Below are positions 25,785 to 36,759 of a stretch of DNA of 64,000 nt, piece after piece (within the stretch, counting starts at the first letter, position 1; every line of letters starts with the position of its first letter). The notes below the pieces were generated by a model. That model was not told the origin of the DNA. It saw only the letters and a list, made by a program, of their open reading frames with translations, and made no database searches. This DNA comes from Bimuria novae-zelandiae CBS 107.79. Taxonomy: Eukaryota; Ascomycota; Dothideomycetes; Pleosporales; Didymosphaeriaceae. The stretch spans positions 691,014-755,013 of the forward strand of contig ML976683.1 in NCBI GenBank assembly GCA_010015655.1, given 5' to 3'. The position numbers and the translations under genes were made by a program.

Positions 25785-26129
25785 TAAGTGTGCCCAGCCA
25801 GACGCAAGGTGCGTATCTGGAGGCGTTGGTCGCGAGTGAGGTATCGACGAGTTGGTGTTGATGGGGGAAACATTGTGGTGATGTTGTGGTGGACAGCACA
25901 CGACAGAGGTACAAGCATTATCATATAAATTACATAGAGCTAATGGTATTTCTGTTTAGTGGCGTCCGTTTTGTATCGAGTCAGGCATCCCTGCTGTGCG
26001 CGGGCCACTCACCTCACTTTTGCCTGATACCACAGTAAGGTTCTCCGTCCCACCATTGACTTTTAGATCGTAACACTATCCTCCTCCTTCCTCTACATGT
26101 CCTTATGCAGTAGCTAATATCCTTTTAAA

Positions 26130-26640
26130 GTATTCTCTATTATTATTCTATTAGAGATTAAATAAATTTAGTTAGTTAGACTACTATAGTATTCTGTAAA
26201 TACTACGCGAAGAAGGGCTTAACCTGTAAATTATTTTTTCTTAAGACGTAGTAGAGTAATTATTATAAGAATAGCGTTATTAAATGTAAGCTTATAAAGC
26301 CTATAGTTCTAAACTTCTCCTTAATTAATTCTAAGGTGGATAGGCTTAAGCACCTAAAAAAGGTAGTAGTAATTAAGAAAGAAGTAGCTATAGTAGCCCT
26401 TTAGACTACTTATAGTAAAAGGAAAAAGTTACTAAAGTAAAAGTACTTACTTAAAGAGCGTAAAGGAAAGCTCCTTACTAACTTAATAAAATTTATTAAA
26501 GAGATTAAACGTTTTAAAAGGATAAAATTATTAGGCTAGAACGTTACCTAGCTAAAAGGGGGTCTTATATTTAGCTTTCTTAACTTAAACTAGTCTATCT
26601 ATCCTCCGCCTTTTAATCCTAATAATTCTAAACCTTTAGC
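26130..26640 (+). pseudogene. antisense coiled-coil frame in GYP1b, between chromodomain and 3' LTR
   Basis: Opposite to the element, the frame reads a Lys/Glu/Leu-rich stretch (SKVDRLKHLKK, KLLK.KYLLKERKGKLL) followed by a Pro/Asn-rich tail (PPPFNPNNSKPL), broken by few stops. GYP1c has a corresponding antisense frame in the same place. Function is unknown to me. Low similarity and AT-rich composition could by themselves give Lys-rich frames, so confidence rests on the shared position. Confidence 0.4.
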
Positions 26641-26906
26641 CTTAACTTTTTTAGATACTTCTAGTAGAACTTCTCTAAGGCCTCTTTATAGTTAGTAAAG
26701 TTTCTTACTAGTTTCTACGTATTATAGCTCTCTAGCTATTCTTTTTATTTTACTAGGTACTTATGCTAACGTCTAATTTTTTATAGATCTTTAATTACCT
26801 TAACCTTATACTCCTTATCCTTAAGTTTAAGTTATATTTCTAGTTCGGCGTTTAGTAGTGCTAGTTCTAATAAGGACTTATAGAAAACTAGGTGTATTTA
26901 TGTATC
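26600..26906 (-). pseudogene. chromodomain at the C-terminus of GYP1b pol
   Basis: The complement reads YKVKVIKDL, then QHKYLVK and SYNT.KLV, matching the better-kept chromodomain of GYP1c (YKYLVKWEGWPENHNTWE). A C-terminal chromodomain identifies chromoviruses, where it directs integration to marked heterochromatin. The GAG1 insertion at 26907 separates it from the integrase at 32884. Confidence 0.8.
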
Positions 26907-27078
26907 TGTGGCGCACAGTCACAATGATCAGGGAGCTCGAAAACAAAGTCTATTAAGGAGAGGAAGCTCTACGACGACTAGCTATTTATAAGTTTAGGGG
27001 ATCGCGTGCTTAGCTACTTAGCTACTTAGCTTAACCCTAGCTAGCGTAGAAAGCTCTAGTAAGGTGCCTTTTATAATA
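26907..27078 (-). repeat. 3' LTR of GAG1 (172 bp)
   Basis: Starts TGTGGCGCACAGTC and ends TTTTATAATA, the latter a decayed form of the partner's TTTTGCAACA. Contains a short CTTAGCTA direct triplet near 27010-27032 that reads CTTGGCTG in the partner. Confidence 0.88.
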
Positions 27079-27254
27079 CACCCCCTAGCTTATAAAGCGT
27101 AGCACGATAAGTTAAATAGTAACTTAAAGTATAAAAGGTAGTAAACTTACGCGTAAAGCTTAAAAAGCGTCTAGCTTAGATCTCTAGCTCGCTAGGTAAT
27201 TAGTCTAAGTAGCTAGTTTATATATAGTTCTAAGAGAAAAGTAGAGAAGAAAAG

Positions 27255-27460
27255 GGAGTAGCGTACTTTTACTATAAAGCTTTAATAAATATTTAAGGGT
27301 AGCTATCTACTTATAATATAACCCGCGCGAGTACCTGCGTAGAAAAGTAAAAAAATAAAAGGAGTAGCGTACTTTTACCACGAAGCTTTAATAAACGTTT
27401 AAGGGTAGCTATCTACTTATAACGTAACCCGTGCGAGTACCTGCGTATATAAATATAAAA
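27255..27460. repeat. 106-bp tandem duplication inside GAG1
   Basis: Two head-to-tail copies starting GGAGTAGCGTACTTTTAC at 27255 and 27361, differing mainly by transitions. It lies between the polypurine tract and the gag-like remnant and has no recognisable coding content. Confidence 0.9.
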
Positions 27461-27479
27461 AATAGGTAGCTATAGGATT

Positions 27480-28537
27480 ATAGCGCCTAGCTAGTAAAGG
27501 CTTACTTGCCTATAGGCTTACTATAATCTATACTTTAATATTCCCTAGAAAGACTAAAGAAAGGTCTACTATTTACCCTTTATGCTTAAGCTTAGTTAAT
27601 AACACCTTCTACTAATCCTTTTAAATCTAGCTCTTAATTTCACTAATCTCCTTACTTGTAGGCTTATTATAGAGCTTATAAAGAGCTTCTCCCTAGAGCG
27701 CGTACTAAAGGCGGTTACACTCTATAGGCTTTTATTAATGCTAGCTATTTACTCTATATAGGCACTTATAGCTTGTATTAGGAGTGCGCCCTCTAAGCGT
27801 AGCGTACATACCTATATACTTAGTTATTTAGTTAAGCTGCGCGAGCCAGCGAGCGTATCCTTTTAGAAATAAAGTTACTACTACGCCTGGTTATAATAGG
27901 TTATTAAGCTCTCTCTAAGCCTACTTATAGTTATATTATAGTACTAAGCGTAAAAAATCCTTTATTAGCAGCGTACCCTTTATTTTTAAGAGATCTAGGA
28001 GCACAGCGTTAGCGTGTGCGTGGTTCTATTCGGATAGCCATTTAGTTATGTCTGTTGTTCTGCTGCTCTGTAGGCGTAGGGTGACCTCTCTATATGTATA
28101 TCGTACCTGCTCCTTCTAATTATCATCGCTTGGATAGAGGTTATTTTTAAATTCTCTAATTAGCGCCTACAGCGTCTACTACGTACTTAACTATTATATT
28201 ATAAGCTCTAGCCTTTATAGATTAACTATAGCGTAGACCTAGTTTTAAAGTGCCTAAAGCTTTATTATAAGCTAACTATAAATAGCAAACTCTAGCTTAT
28301 AGCGCTTAAGCTATTGTGTATAAGGCTCGCCCCTAGTATTTATATCTAGTAGCTCTAGAGCCTAGTCGTGTATATTTGTCTACTTAAGAGCCTTAGGGTT
28401 AATATAACTTTATATCCCTTAAGCCTTCGCGTGGTACTTAAGCTACGCGTACTAAGGTAGGAATAAGTTATAATTTATAAATTAGTTACTTACTAGGAGC
28501 TTTATAGTAGTTATTATATAGTCTAGCTCTATTATAA
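27480..28537 (-). pseudogene. gag-like remnant of GAG1
   Basis: The complement contains a readable stretch near 28080-27960 (DITKWLSE, then HANAVLLDLLKIKGTLL) that resembles the capsid-like part of fungal copia gags. No zinc knuckle, protease or RT is found. The identification is by style of sequence only; it may be another small protein. Confidence 0.4.
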
Positions 28538-28542
28538 GTTAT

Positions 28543-28994
28543 TGTTACGACCACGAACCCTATAAGGATGAAGAAGCTAGATAATTACGCCAAGAGAGTA
28601 ATTGTCGACGAAGTAGCAGAGTTAACGGGACCTAACGGGGCGCGGGGCAGCTTAGTTAGCAGTCACGTGACGAAGTCCCGCATAAAGGGAAGTTCCATGG
28701 GACTATCGTAGTCCCTGGGACTACAGGGCCTTGGCGGGACTACAAAGAAGGAATAGGCTAGTATATAGTGTGGCGACTTTCCTATTATTGTTTCCTTCCT
28801 TATAGTTAACTTATATATCTTCTGTGCGAGTGCGTTCTCTTATATAGACTAATAGTTATCTTATTTATTATAAGATTAGATTGTCTAGCCGCGCTAAGTG
28901 TCGCATTAACTTGTACTACTAAATAATCCGTGAAGCACTACGATACCTTACCACCCTAACCTAGATTAGAATAAGGTGTGAGAGCCTTATAACA
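28543..28994 (+). repeat. 5' LTR of GYP1c (452 bp)
   Basis: Starts TGTTACGACC and ends CCTTATAACA. Contains TCACGTGA at 28663-28670. The last ~270 bp match GYP1a and GYP1b LTRs; the first ~180 bp do not. Confidence 0.93.
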
Positions 28995-29039
28995 CTTTAA
29001 CTACCCTATAGTATAATAGCAGGACCTAGTTCGACCACC

Positions 29040-30120
29040 GCAGCTCCGGCACCTAAGGAAAAGACCCTAGGAGAGATAGTTATCGAATAAGCGGCTCAGA
29101 TAGCCCAGTTATAGGAAATTATTAACCAGATAAGCGAAAAGATGAGCCAATAGGAGAATGCGAAATATTAACTAAAAGTCCCAAAGCCCAAACCCTATTT
29201 AGGTAAGGGTTACCTAGGAACGTTCCTAACCTAGATAGAACTATTTATCTGTTATAACCTAGGAAAGTTTAATACAGAACAAAACAAGATCTTAGTTACC
29301 TATATAAATATGCAAGACAAGGCAGCCGCGTAGGCTAGACTAATAATTAATAATTTCCTTAAGAATGGCAAATTAAAGGATTATAGTTTAGACGCTACTA
29401 AAGACGCCTTTAAGGACTAAGAGTCTTTTCGTAAGGCCGTAAAAGGAATGTTCGGCACTATTAATAAAGGACATTAAGCCAAAATACGCCTCCAGCGCCT
29501 ACGTCAGGAGAAATCGGCGGTACTCTATACACTAGAGTTTAAACAGATTATGGCAGAACTCGAAGGATAGGGAGAAGCCCCACTTATAATTACCTACTAT
29601 AACGGACTAAAAGAATTAGTTAAAGACGAATTAGTCTACTAAGGAAAAGCAGACGACTTAGAAGAACTTATTAATAATATAATTAAGGCAGATAATCGCC
29701 TATACAAACGCAAGCTAGAAAAACAGCATAGTACTAGGCTACTTACTAGAAAAGAGAATTAATCCAGGCCCGCAGGAAGAGACCAGGACGGAGATGTTAT
29801 TATAACTAATAAAGCCTAATAGTACAAAAAGAAGAATGGCAAGGGAAAACAGCTATATAGACTAAAGAAGAGTTACTAGGGCAAGAACGGTATTTTGCAG
29901 GAAGAGCGAGAATAGAGGTTTAAAAATAAAGCCTGCCTCTAATATAGTAAGCTAGGCTACTTCGCTAAAGACTACAATAATTAAGAGACTAAGGTTAATA
30001 CGACTAACCTCTTATAAGTGGCTATAGCCACCCTTACGCTGGCAAAAGCCAACGGAGTGGATCTTACGCAGGAGATCCTGGAGCCAATAAAAGAGAAAGA
30101 GGAATAAAAGACCCTTCCTA
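29040..30120 (+). pseudogene. GYP1c gag
   Basis: The + frame reads a gypsy gag (KPKPYLGKGYLGTFLT near 29190-29235, RLQRLRQEKSAVLYTLEF near 29490-29540) and a decayed zinc knuckle near 29925-29975 (YSKLGYFAKDY). GYP1b keeps the original CGRQGHFAKDC in the same place. Stops are fewer than in most other remnants. The frame ends at the deletion joint between about 30115 and 30290. Confidence 0.85.
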
Positions 30121-30289
30121 AGTACCAGATTTTCTAAAGACTGGCCGACGACACCTGCTAGATGTGCAGCAGTGCGCTACATCAATCGTCTCAGTGTAAG
30201 GCAAAAGTAATCGTCTAAGGGGACACCTAGGGATCGCCGAAACGACGCGTCGAATCGCGAACGAATATGCCATCCCTAGGCTACGCCAG

Positions 30290-31450
30290 GCGGTACAGAA
30301 GGTTTTAGGTAACTATTTGGCCTATTATAAGAATAAGCCTAAGAGATATAAGCCCTATAGCCTCTTATAACTACTATAGCCACCCCTAAGACCATAGTTA
30401 AGCGTGACCATAGACTTCATCGTGAAGCTACTGGCATTACTAGCACCAGGGAATAAGGATCCCTACGACTCGATCTTAGTCATGATCTATTAACTTACTA
30501 AAGAGTTAAGGTTTGTGCTAATTAGGGAAGCTATATTAGCAGAAGAACTAGCCTATATAGTAGAATAAGAACTAATATTACAGGTTAGACGACCTAACGA
30601 GTTTATTATAGACAGGGCCAAGATATTCACATCGTTATACTAGACCACGTTTATAGCTAAATTAGGGATTAAGTATAAGCTCACGACGAGCTTCTATCCT
30701 AAAATAGATAGCTAAACTAAGCGAATAAACTAAACGTTAGAATAGTATCTCCGGATATATATAAATAAGCTTTAAGATAACTAGGTTGAGCTGTTGCCAA
30801 CGGCCTAGCTGGCATATAATAGCGCAAGATCGGCGACTACAGGGTACTCGCCATATTACGCCAACCATGGATATAAGCCAACGACTCACCGGGATCTATT
30901 AGACATCTAGAGCATTGCGAAGAACGCAGCTAATAAGGCTAAACTTATGCAGAACCTATATAAAGCACTACACGAGAACATCGCGCGATATAATAAATAA
31001 ATAGCGCGATAAGTAAATAAGAAAAGGATTATAGGACTAACTTTTAAGGAAGGGGATAGAGTCCTCCTCTCGCGAAAAAATCTTAAGATAATAAGGCTAA
31101 GTAAAAAACTAAATAACCTTTAAAAGGGACTATTCGAAATCTAAGAGGTTAGGGGACTAGTTAATTTCAAACTACGGCTACCTATAGATACACGGATCCA
31201 CCCGGTCTTCCACAAGTTATTATTAGAACCAGCACTACCAGACGCCGAACTAGAAACCTAGCTTAAACTTAAAGATAAGGAGTATAAGGTTAAAGCTATT
31301 AGGGACTTATAAAAAATCGGGCGTCAGTACAAGTATCTAGTAAAGTGGGAAGGATGGCCAGAGAACCATAATACGTGGGAACTAGTATAAAACCTCACGA
31401 ACTATAGGATAGCGCTAGAGAGGTTCCACGAGGAACGTCTAGAGGCGCCG
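30290..31450 (+). pseudogene. GYP1c integrase with chromodomain
   Basis: After the deletion joint the frame reads the integrase core (VTIDFIVKLLALLAPG near 30400-30450, then FIIDRAKIFTSLY near 30600), the connector with NSARSATTGYSPYYANHG near 30820-30870, GDRVLLSRKNLK near 31045-31090, and a chromodomain at about 31315-31410 (QYKYLVKWEGWPENHNTWE). The chromodomain aromatic cage residues Y and W look intact. The core carries nonsense codons. Confidence 0.88.
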
Positions 31451-31459
31451 CGACTAGAT

Positions 31460-31940
31460 TAGTAAGGAACTTAGAAAAGTTAAAGGATACGGAAGGATTA
31501 AAAGGAATAAATAAGTTAGCCTATAACTAGCCTAAGTTAGCCCGTAGAGGTGTATATAGCAACGGTTCGCGAAAGCTAGTACCCTTTAAATTATCCTCTT
31601 ATTACTCTAACGCCTCGATCGCATTAGCAACGCGTAAGTTATACTAGGTATAGTTATACTCCTTTTTCTCTATCTCTACTAACTCTTGCTTAAGACGCGT
31701 GGTCTTAAGAGTAGCCTAAGCTTAACGCTCTTTTGCTTAAAGAAGGGCGAGACGCTTTTTACGCTTCTCCTTCTAAACACGCTCCTAATCCTTCTTAGGA
31801 ATCTATAGACTATATTTAGTATAGGTAGCAAGATAGCCCGCACACTACCTAAAGGTAGCGTTAATAAAATACTATAACTTCTTCTTCTAATAACGCTTAC
31901 AACTAGACGCTATTTTTAGGCCCTAAGCTTCTACCTTTTA
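31460..31940 (-). pseudogene. antisense coiled-coil frame in GYP1c, between pol and 3' LTR
   Basis: On the strand opposite to the element one frame reads a Cys/Lys start (CKRYQKKK), a long Lys/Glu/Gln-rich predicted coiled coil (KKDQERVQKEKRKKRL, LKQELVEIEKKEY, EALEQQEDNLK) and a Pro/Phe/Asn tail (IPFNPSVSFNFSKFL). Stops are few. The tail resembles that of the antisense frame in GYP1b at 26.1-26.6 kb. Antisense hypothetical proteins at this place in fungal gypsies are something I recall only loosely. Confidence 0.5.
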
Positions 31941-32136
31941 CGCACGAGCACGACGGGTCGCTAAGGATAAATAGAGGGTTCTTAGCATAGTTAGTAAGGC
32001 AAGGGGAATTAAGGAGAGGCTGCGGCCTGCCTTAAGACGCGGGGGGACGCACCTTTATAGTAATTAGCACTAACGCGCTAATAGTATAGCACAGCAAAGC
32101 AAGATATTAAGACGATAACCTTAAAGAAGGGGATAG

Positions 32137-32588
32137 TGTTATAACCATAAACCCTATAAGGATAAAGAAGCTAGACAATTACGCTAAGAGAGTAATTATT
32201 AATAAAGTAGTAGAGTTAACGGGACCTAACGGGGCGCGGGGTAGCTTAGTTAGTAGTCACGTGACGAAGTCCCGCATAAAGGGAAGTCCTATAGGACTAC
32301 TATAGTCCCTGGGACTACAGGGCCTTGGCGGGACTACGAAGAAGGAATAGGCTAGTATATAGTATAGCGACTTTCCTATTATTATTTCCTTCCTTATAGT
32401 TAACTTATATATCTTCTGTGCGAGTGCGTTCTCCTATACAGACTAATAGTTATCTTATTTATTATAAGATTAGATTGTCTAGCCGCGCTAAGTGTCGCAT
32501 TAACTTGTACCACTAAATAATCCGTGAAGCACCACGATACCTTACCACCCTAACCCGGATCGGAACAAGGTGTGAGAGCCTCATAATA
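32137..32588 (+). repeat. 3' LTR of GYP1c (452 bp)
   Basis: Starts TGTTATAACC and ends CCTCATAATA; same length as the 5' LTR, with differences by transition such as ACGACCACG against ATAACCATA. Contains TCACGTGA at 32257-32264. Confidence 0.93.
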
Positions 32589-32711
32589 GTTATAAGCGTT
32601 AAGACGTGAGCGTAAGGATAATAAGGAGCAAGGAATAGTTTACTACTATAATTATTAGCTAGTGTAAAGCAAGTATATTATAAAGCGTTATAAAAGTACT
32701 AGGCTTATAAC

Positions 32712-32883
32712 TATAGCGCACAGTTATAACGATTAGAGAGCTTGAAAATAAAGTCTATTAAGGAGAGGAAGCTCTACGATAACTAGTTATTTATAGGTTT
32801 AGGGGATCGCGTGCTTGGCTGCTTGGCTGCTTGGCTCAACCCTAGCTAGCGCAGAAAGCTCTAGTAAGGTACCTTTTGCAACA
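32712..32883 (-). repeat. 5' LTR of GAG1 (172 bp)
   Basis: Starts TATAGCGCACAG and ends TTTTGCAACA. Equal in length to the partner at 26907-27078 and followed by GTATC, the repeat of the target duplication. Confidence 0.88.
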
Positions 32884-32888
32884 GTATC

Positions 32889-35800
32889 TATAAGTAATTA
32901 TAGTTTAAAATTAACTAGTCCTCTAACTTATTAAATTTTAAATAGTCTTTTTTAAAGGTTATCTAGTTTTTTGCTTAGCCTTATTATCTTAAAATTTTTT
33001 TTATAAGAGGAGGACTCTATCCCCTTTTTTAAAGGTTAGTTCCTTAATTCTTTTCTTATTTGCCTACGTTACTATTTACTTATTGCGTCGCGCGATGTTT
33101 TTTCGTAGCATTTTATATAATTCTTATATAAGCCCTACTTTATTAGTTACGTCTTTTGCAGTGCTTTCGATGTCTAACAGGTCCTGGTGAGTCGTTAGCT
33201 CACACCCGTGATTGGCGTAGTACGGCGAGTATCCTGTAGTCGTCGATCTTGTGCTATTGTATGCTAGTTAAGCTATTAGTAATAGCTTAACCTAATTATC
33301 TTAAAGCTTATTTATATATATCTAAATATATTATTCTAGCGTTTAGTTCGTGCGCTCTGTTTAGCTATTTATTTTAAGGTAGAAGCTTGTTATAAGCTTA
33401 TACTTAATTCCTAATTTAGCTATAAATATAGTCTAATATAATAATGTGAATATCTTAGCCCTATTTATAATAAATTTATTAGGTCGCCTAACCTGCGATA
33501 TTAGTTTTTATTTTACTATATAAGCTAGTTTTTCTGCTAATATAGCTTCCTTAATTAGTATAAACCTTAACTCCTTAGTAAGTTAATAAATTATAACTAA
33601 AGTTAAGTTATAGGGATCCTTATTTCTTAGTGCTAGTAATGCTAGTAGCTTTATAATAAAGTCTATAGTTACACTAGACTATGGCCTTAGGGGTGGCTCT
33701 AGTAGCTATAAGAAGCTATAGGGCTTATATCTTTTAAGCTTGTTCTTATAACAGGCTAAATAGTTACCTAGTACCTTTTATACTACCTAGCGTAGCCTAA
33801 GGATAGTATATTCGTTCGCAATCTAACGCGTTATTTTAGTAATTTCTAAGTATCCCTAGTCCTTGTCTTCGTGTAGCTTTTTAATTAGTAATAAAGCTAT
33901 CTACTTACTAATTTAGATGTAGTTTTAGTAGTCTCGTGCTATTAATCTTGTAGCTTAGTAAAGGTTATACGCTTAGCAGTCCTTATCTATAAGCTTATTA
34001 TAGTTTTATATCCTATCTATAACTAGTCTATAATAAGTAAAGTCTGCGCGTCGCACCTCTAGTACTAGCGCAAGTTATATTTTATTATAGCGAAGGGTTT
34101 TATCCTTTATATAGGTTAAGATTATAACGTAGTTACTACTATTATCTTCTTCTATAAGGTCTAATTATCTACTAAGTGCGTTTGCTACAGCGTTTACGTT
34201 TCTTAGTAAATACGTAATATAAAAGTTAAATTTTACTATCTATTTTGACTATTTAGCCTATTGTTAATTAAGCTTCTTAGTTATTATAAAGTATATTAAG
34301 TTAAAGTAATTAGAGAATACTTTTATTTAGTGCTTAGCTTCCTTAAGCTATGCTTCTTATTACTTAAAGTAATTAATAATTACTAATAGTTCTTTATTAT
34401 AGATCTTATAATTAAGCTCTACTCCTGAAAGCTTTCTTGCGTGGTAGAAGACTAGTCTTTACTTCTTATTATTGCATTCTTATAGCAATACGGCCCCTAT
34501 CGCATAGTCGGATGCGTTTGTGTAGATACGATGTTGCCGTTCTAGGTCGTATATCTGTAGTAGGGGTGCTGTTAGGAATAGGTGTTTTAGTTATTTAAAA
34601 GCTCTCCTCTCTACTTTCCATAGAGATCGCCATTTTCCTATCTTTGTAAGTTCTATTAATAGAGCGGTGACCTTAGAGTAGTTCCTAATAAATTTATAAT
34701 AGAAGTTAGTAAAGCCTAAGAAGGATTAAATATCTTTTACTAATTCTAATAGTAATTATTCTTCTATTATCGCGATTTTTTTTAGGTCTATCTTAATACC
34801 TTCCTAGGATATTACAAATCCCAGATATTCTGTTTCCGTAACGTGGAATTCACATTTCTTAGGGTGTAGAAGTAATCTATACTTTTATAACTTTTATAAC
34901 ACCTTATAAACGTGTTTCTTGTGTTCTTCTAGGGTTCTACTTAAGTATATTAATATGTTATTAAGGTATGCCGTGCAGAATATATCTAAGTATTTATATA
35001 GTACCTAATTTATAAGTTCCTAGAAGGTTACTAGTGCGTTAGTTAGCCCTATTAGTATAATTATATACTTAAAGAGGCTATATCGCGTGTAAAAAGCTGT
35101 TTTCCACTTATATCCCTTTACTATTTAAATTCTATAGAATCTATCTTAGATATTAAATTTCGTAAACTACTTGGCTCTTTAGAGTCGATCTATAAGCTCC
35201 GTTATTAGGGGTAATAAGTAGTAGTTTTTAACTATAATAGTATTTAGCTATTTATAATTTATATAGAGTTATAGCTTACCGTCCTTCTTACGAATAAAGA
35301 GTATAGGGAAGGCTATAAGACTCTAACTAAGTCTTTACTTTCCTAAGCGTAGATTCTTCTATATTAGCTCTTTTAACTCTTTTTCTTATTTATAGGTAAG
35401 GGGCCTTAGGCGCTCTAGCTATAGCTTAGCTCCTTCTACTAGTAGTATCTTGTAATCCTACTTCTTATATTTAGGCAGGACAGTCTTATCGTGCTCCTTA
35501 AATAGGTCTATAAATTCCTTATATTCTTTTAGTAGACCTAGGTTATTAAAGACTATCTTAGCCTCTTAGACCTATATATAGTACACCTGTCCTAGGTGTC
35601 GCTTTAAGATCCTGTCTATCTTATATCCTAATACTTCTTATATCTTAGATAGTTAGTTCCCCTTTCTTGCCTAAGGTTTCTAGAAAGTTTCCCTTTCGCC
35701 GGGGCTCGCCTAAGCTATTACTAGTGGATTTTAGGGAAGGATCGTTCGTTTAATCTAGTCTATTTATAAATTATATTATTCTAACTATTTATATTCTATA

Positions 35801-36640
35801 ATAGCTTTAATATCTCCTATCTTTGCAATAGTAAAAACATGTTGGCTTTTTAGGCCTTCTATATTAACTTATACCGGCGCCGTCTTAAGGCGTAGCTAAC
35901 TATTACTATATCCTTACAACTAGGTCCTGTTTATAAGTCCTATCTATAGTAGTATCCTCTTATTATAATATAGTATATTATATTTCTTAACTACTCGTAG
36001 GATTATTAGACACGCGTCTACCTTTAAGTTAATAAGTATTATAATATAATGCCTGTACACTATAATATTCTTAATTAAGCGTTTCTTAACTTAGTAAGTG
36101 TCTACTTAATAAGCTATAATAATCGCACTATTACTAGTATAGCTCTTTACTTAGTAATAATCTAGTTTTTTAAGTCTTCTAGCTTATTTTAGACCCCCCA
36201 CGAGGCTTCTGCCTCTAGGATCTAACCTTTAAGTTAGGCTAGCTTTAAGACTTCCTTAATCTTATACTACTTATATTACTATTAATATAGTGCATAGGTT
36301 TCTCTAATTCTATTAGACTTATATACTCCCTAATTCCTATGTTATAGGCAATTTAGAGTAAGATATTTATTTTAGGCTAATATATCGTATCCTAAGTAGC
36401 TATTAAAAGAAGCTACTTCTTCTTATAGGCTTAAGTATATAAAGTACTGCAGGTTATATTAATTTTATTTAATTATTAAATAGTTCGCGTCTCTTCCTAG
36501 CTACGTGCTTCTTATTATTATGCTAGTGTTCTAGGAATCTAGGCCTTGCGGGAACTAGCCTGTCTTAAACTTTTATTATCTATATAGTTCGCAGGTAATA
36601 TTAAAGTATTAATACTAGCTATTCTACTTATAGTGCTTAG
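32889..36640 (-). pseudogene. GYP1b pol: protease, RT, RNase H and integrase
   Basis: Right to left: retropepsin region about 36250-35760 (VNIEGLKSQHVFTIAKIGD near 35890-35830); RT about 35690-34700 with FPILFIRKKDGKL near 35310 and the catalytic motif changed to YLNNILIY near 34975-34945 (both Asp to Asn); RNase H to about 34100; integrase 33900-32889, joining the chromodomain at 26906 across GAG1. Stops throughout. Collinear with GYP1a. Confidence 0.88.
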
Positions 36641-36759
36641 CCTAATAGGCTAAAGAGTGCTTATAGTAGTTATTAGGCACGCTGCACTAGCTTTACTTTA
36701 GTTTATAGTATTCTAATCCTCCTAGAAAATAGGAGGTCTTAACTTTAGCCTTAAAGTGT

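Larger units (their letters stand above)
22920..25914 (-). pseudogene. Tc1/mariner transposase of MAR1
   Basis: The N-terminal helix-turn-helix region (LTRDQRLQIRTLRLAGHTYS) lies at about 25860-25787 and is cut by POG1 exactly at the TA. It resumes at 23895. The DDE_3 catalytic landmarks follow: a SDET block near 23520, QDSAPRHAT near 23235, FSPDLNPIEAV near 23170-23135. The third acidic residue is kept. Nonsense codons are present in the 22920-23890 half, while the N-terminal half is hardly mutated. Confidence 0.88.
22828..26035 (-). mobile_element. MAR1, Tc1/mariner element split by POG1
   Basis: Perfect terminal inverted repeats of about 40 bp (left CTGTGGTATTAGGCAAAAGT, right its complement except for one transition). 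TA target duplication at 22826-22827 and 26036-26037. Net length without POG1 is about 1317 bp, normal for the superfamily. Confidence 0.95.
22419..26075 (-). repeat. 3' LTR of GYP1b (447 bp net), split by MAR1
   Basis: It starts TGTTATGAGG at 22419 and ends GATCGTAACA at 26075. The uninterrupted partner at 38094-38542 shows the missing join across MAR1 (GATGCCGTCATAAGG). It contains TCACGTGA at 22723-22730. Confidence 0.92.
28543..32588 (+). mobile_element. GYP1c, internally deleted Ty3/gypsy of the GYP1 family
   Basis: Two 452-bp LTRs (28543-28994, 32137-32588), exact target duplication GTTAT (28538-28542, 32589-32593) and a polypurine tract AAAGAAGGGGATAG before the 3' LTR. Total 4046 bp against about 6.9 kb for GYP1b: protease, RT and RNase H are missing. 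It could not have moved without help from a full copy, or was deleted after insertion. Confidence 0.95.
26907..32883 (-). mobile_element. GAG1, small non-autonomous LTR retrotransposon (1.93 kb net) split by GYP1c
   Basis: Two 172-bp LTRs (26907-27078, 32712-32883) and an exact target duplication GTATC (26902-26906, 32884-32888) define it. Removing GYP1c leaves 1926 bp. A polypurine tract (complement of 27079-27090) next to the left LTR sets the minus orientation. The interior is too short for pol and shows only a gag-like remnant, so it fits the gag-only (TR-GAG) or TRIM class. Confidence 0.88.

Noticed and set aside
25654..25924. Minus frames of 86 and 71 codons as a small gene
   Set aside because: They are the MAR1 transposase N-terminus running into the inverted repeat of POG1.
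27255..27460. CRISPR-like or centromeric repeat
   Set aside because: Only two copies of a 106-bp unit with no spacers; a simple tandem duplication inside GAG1.
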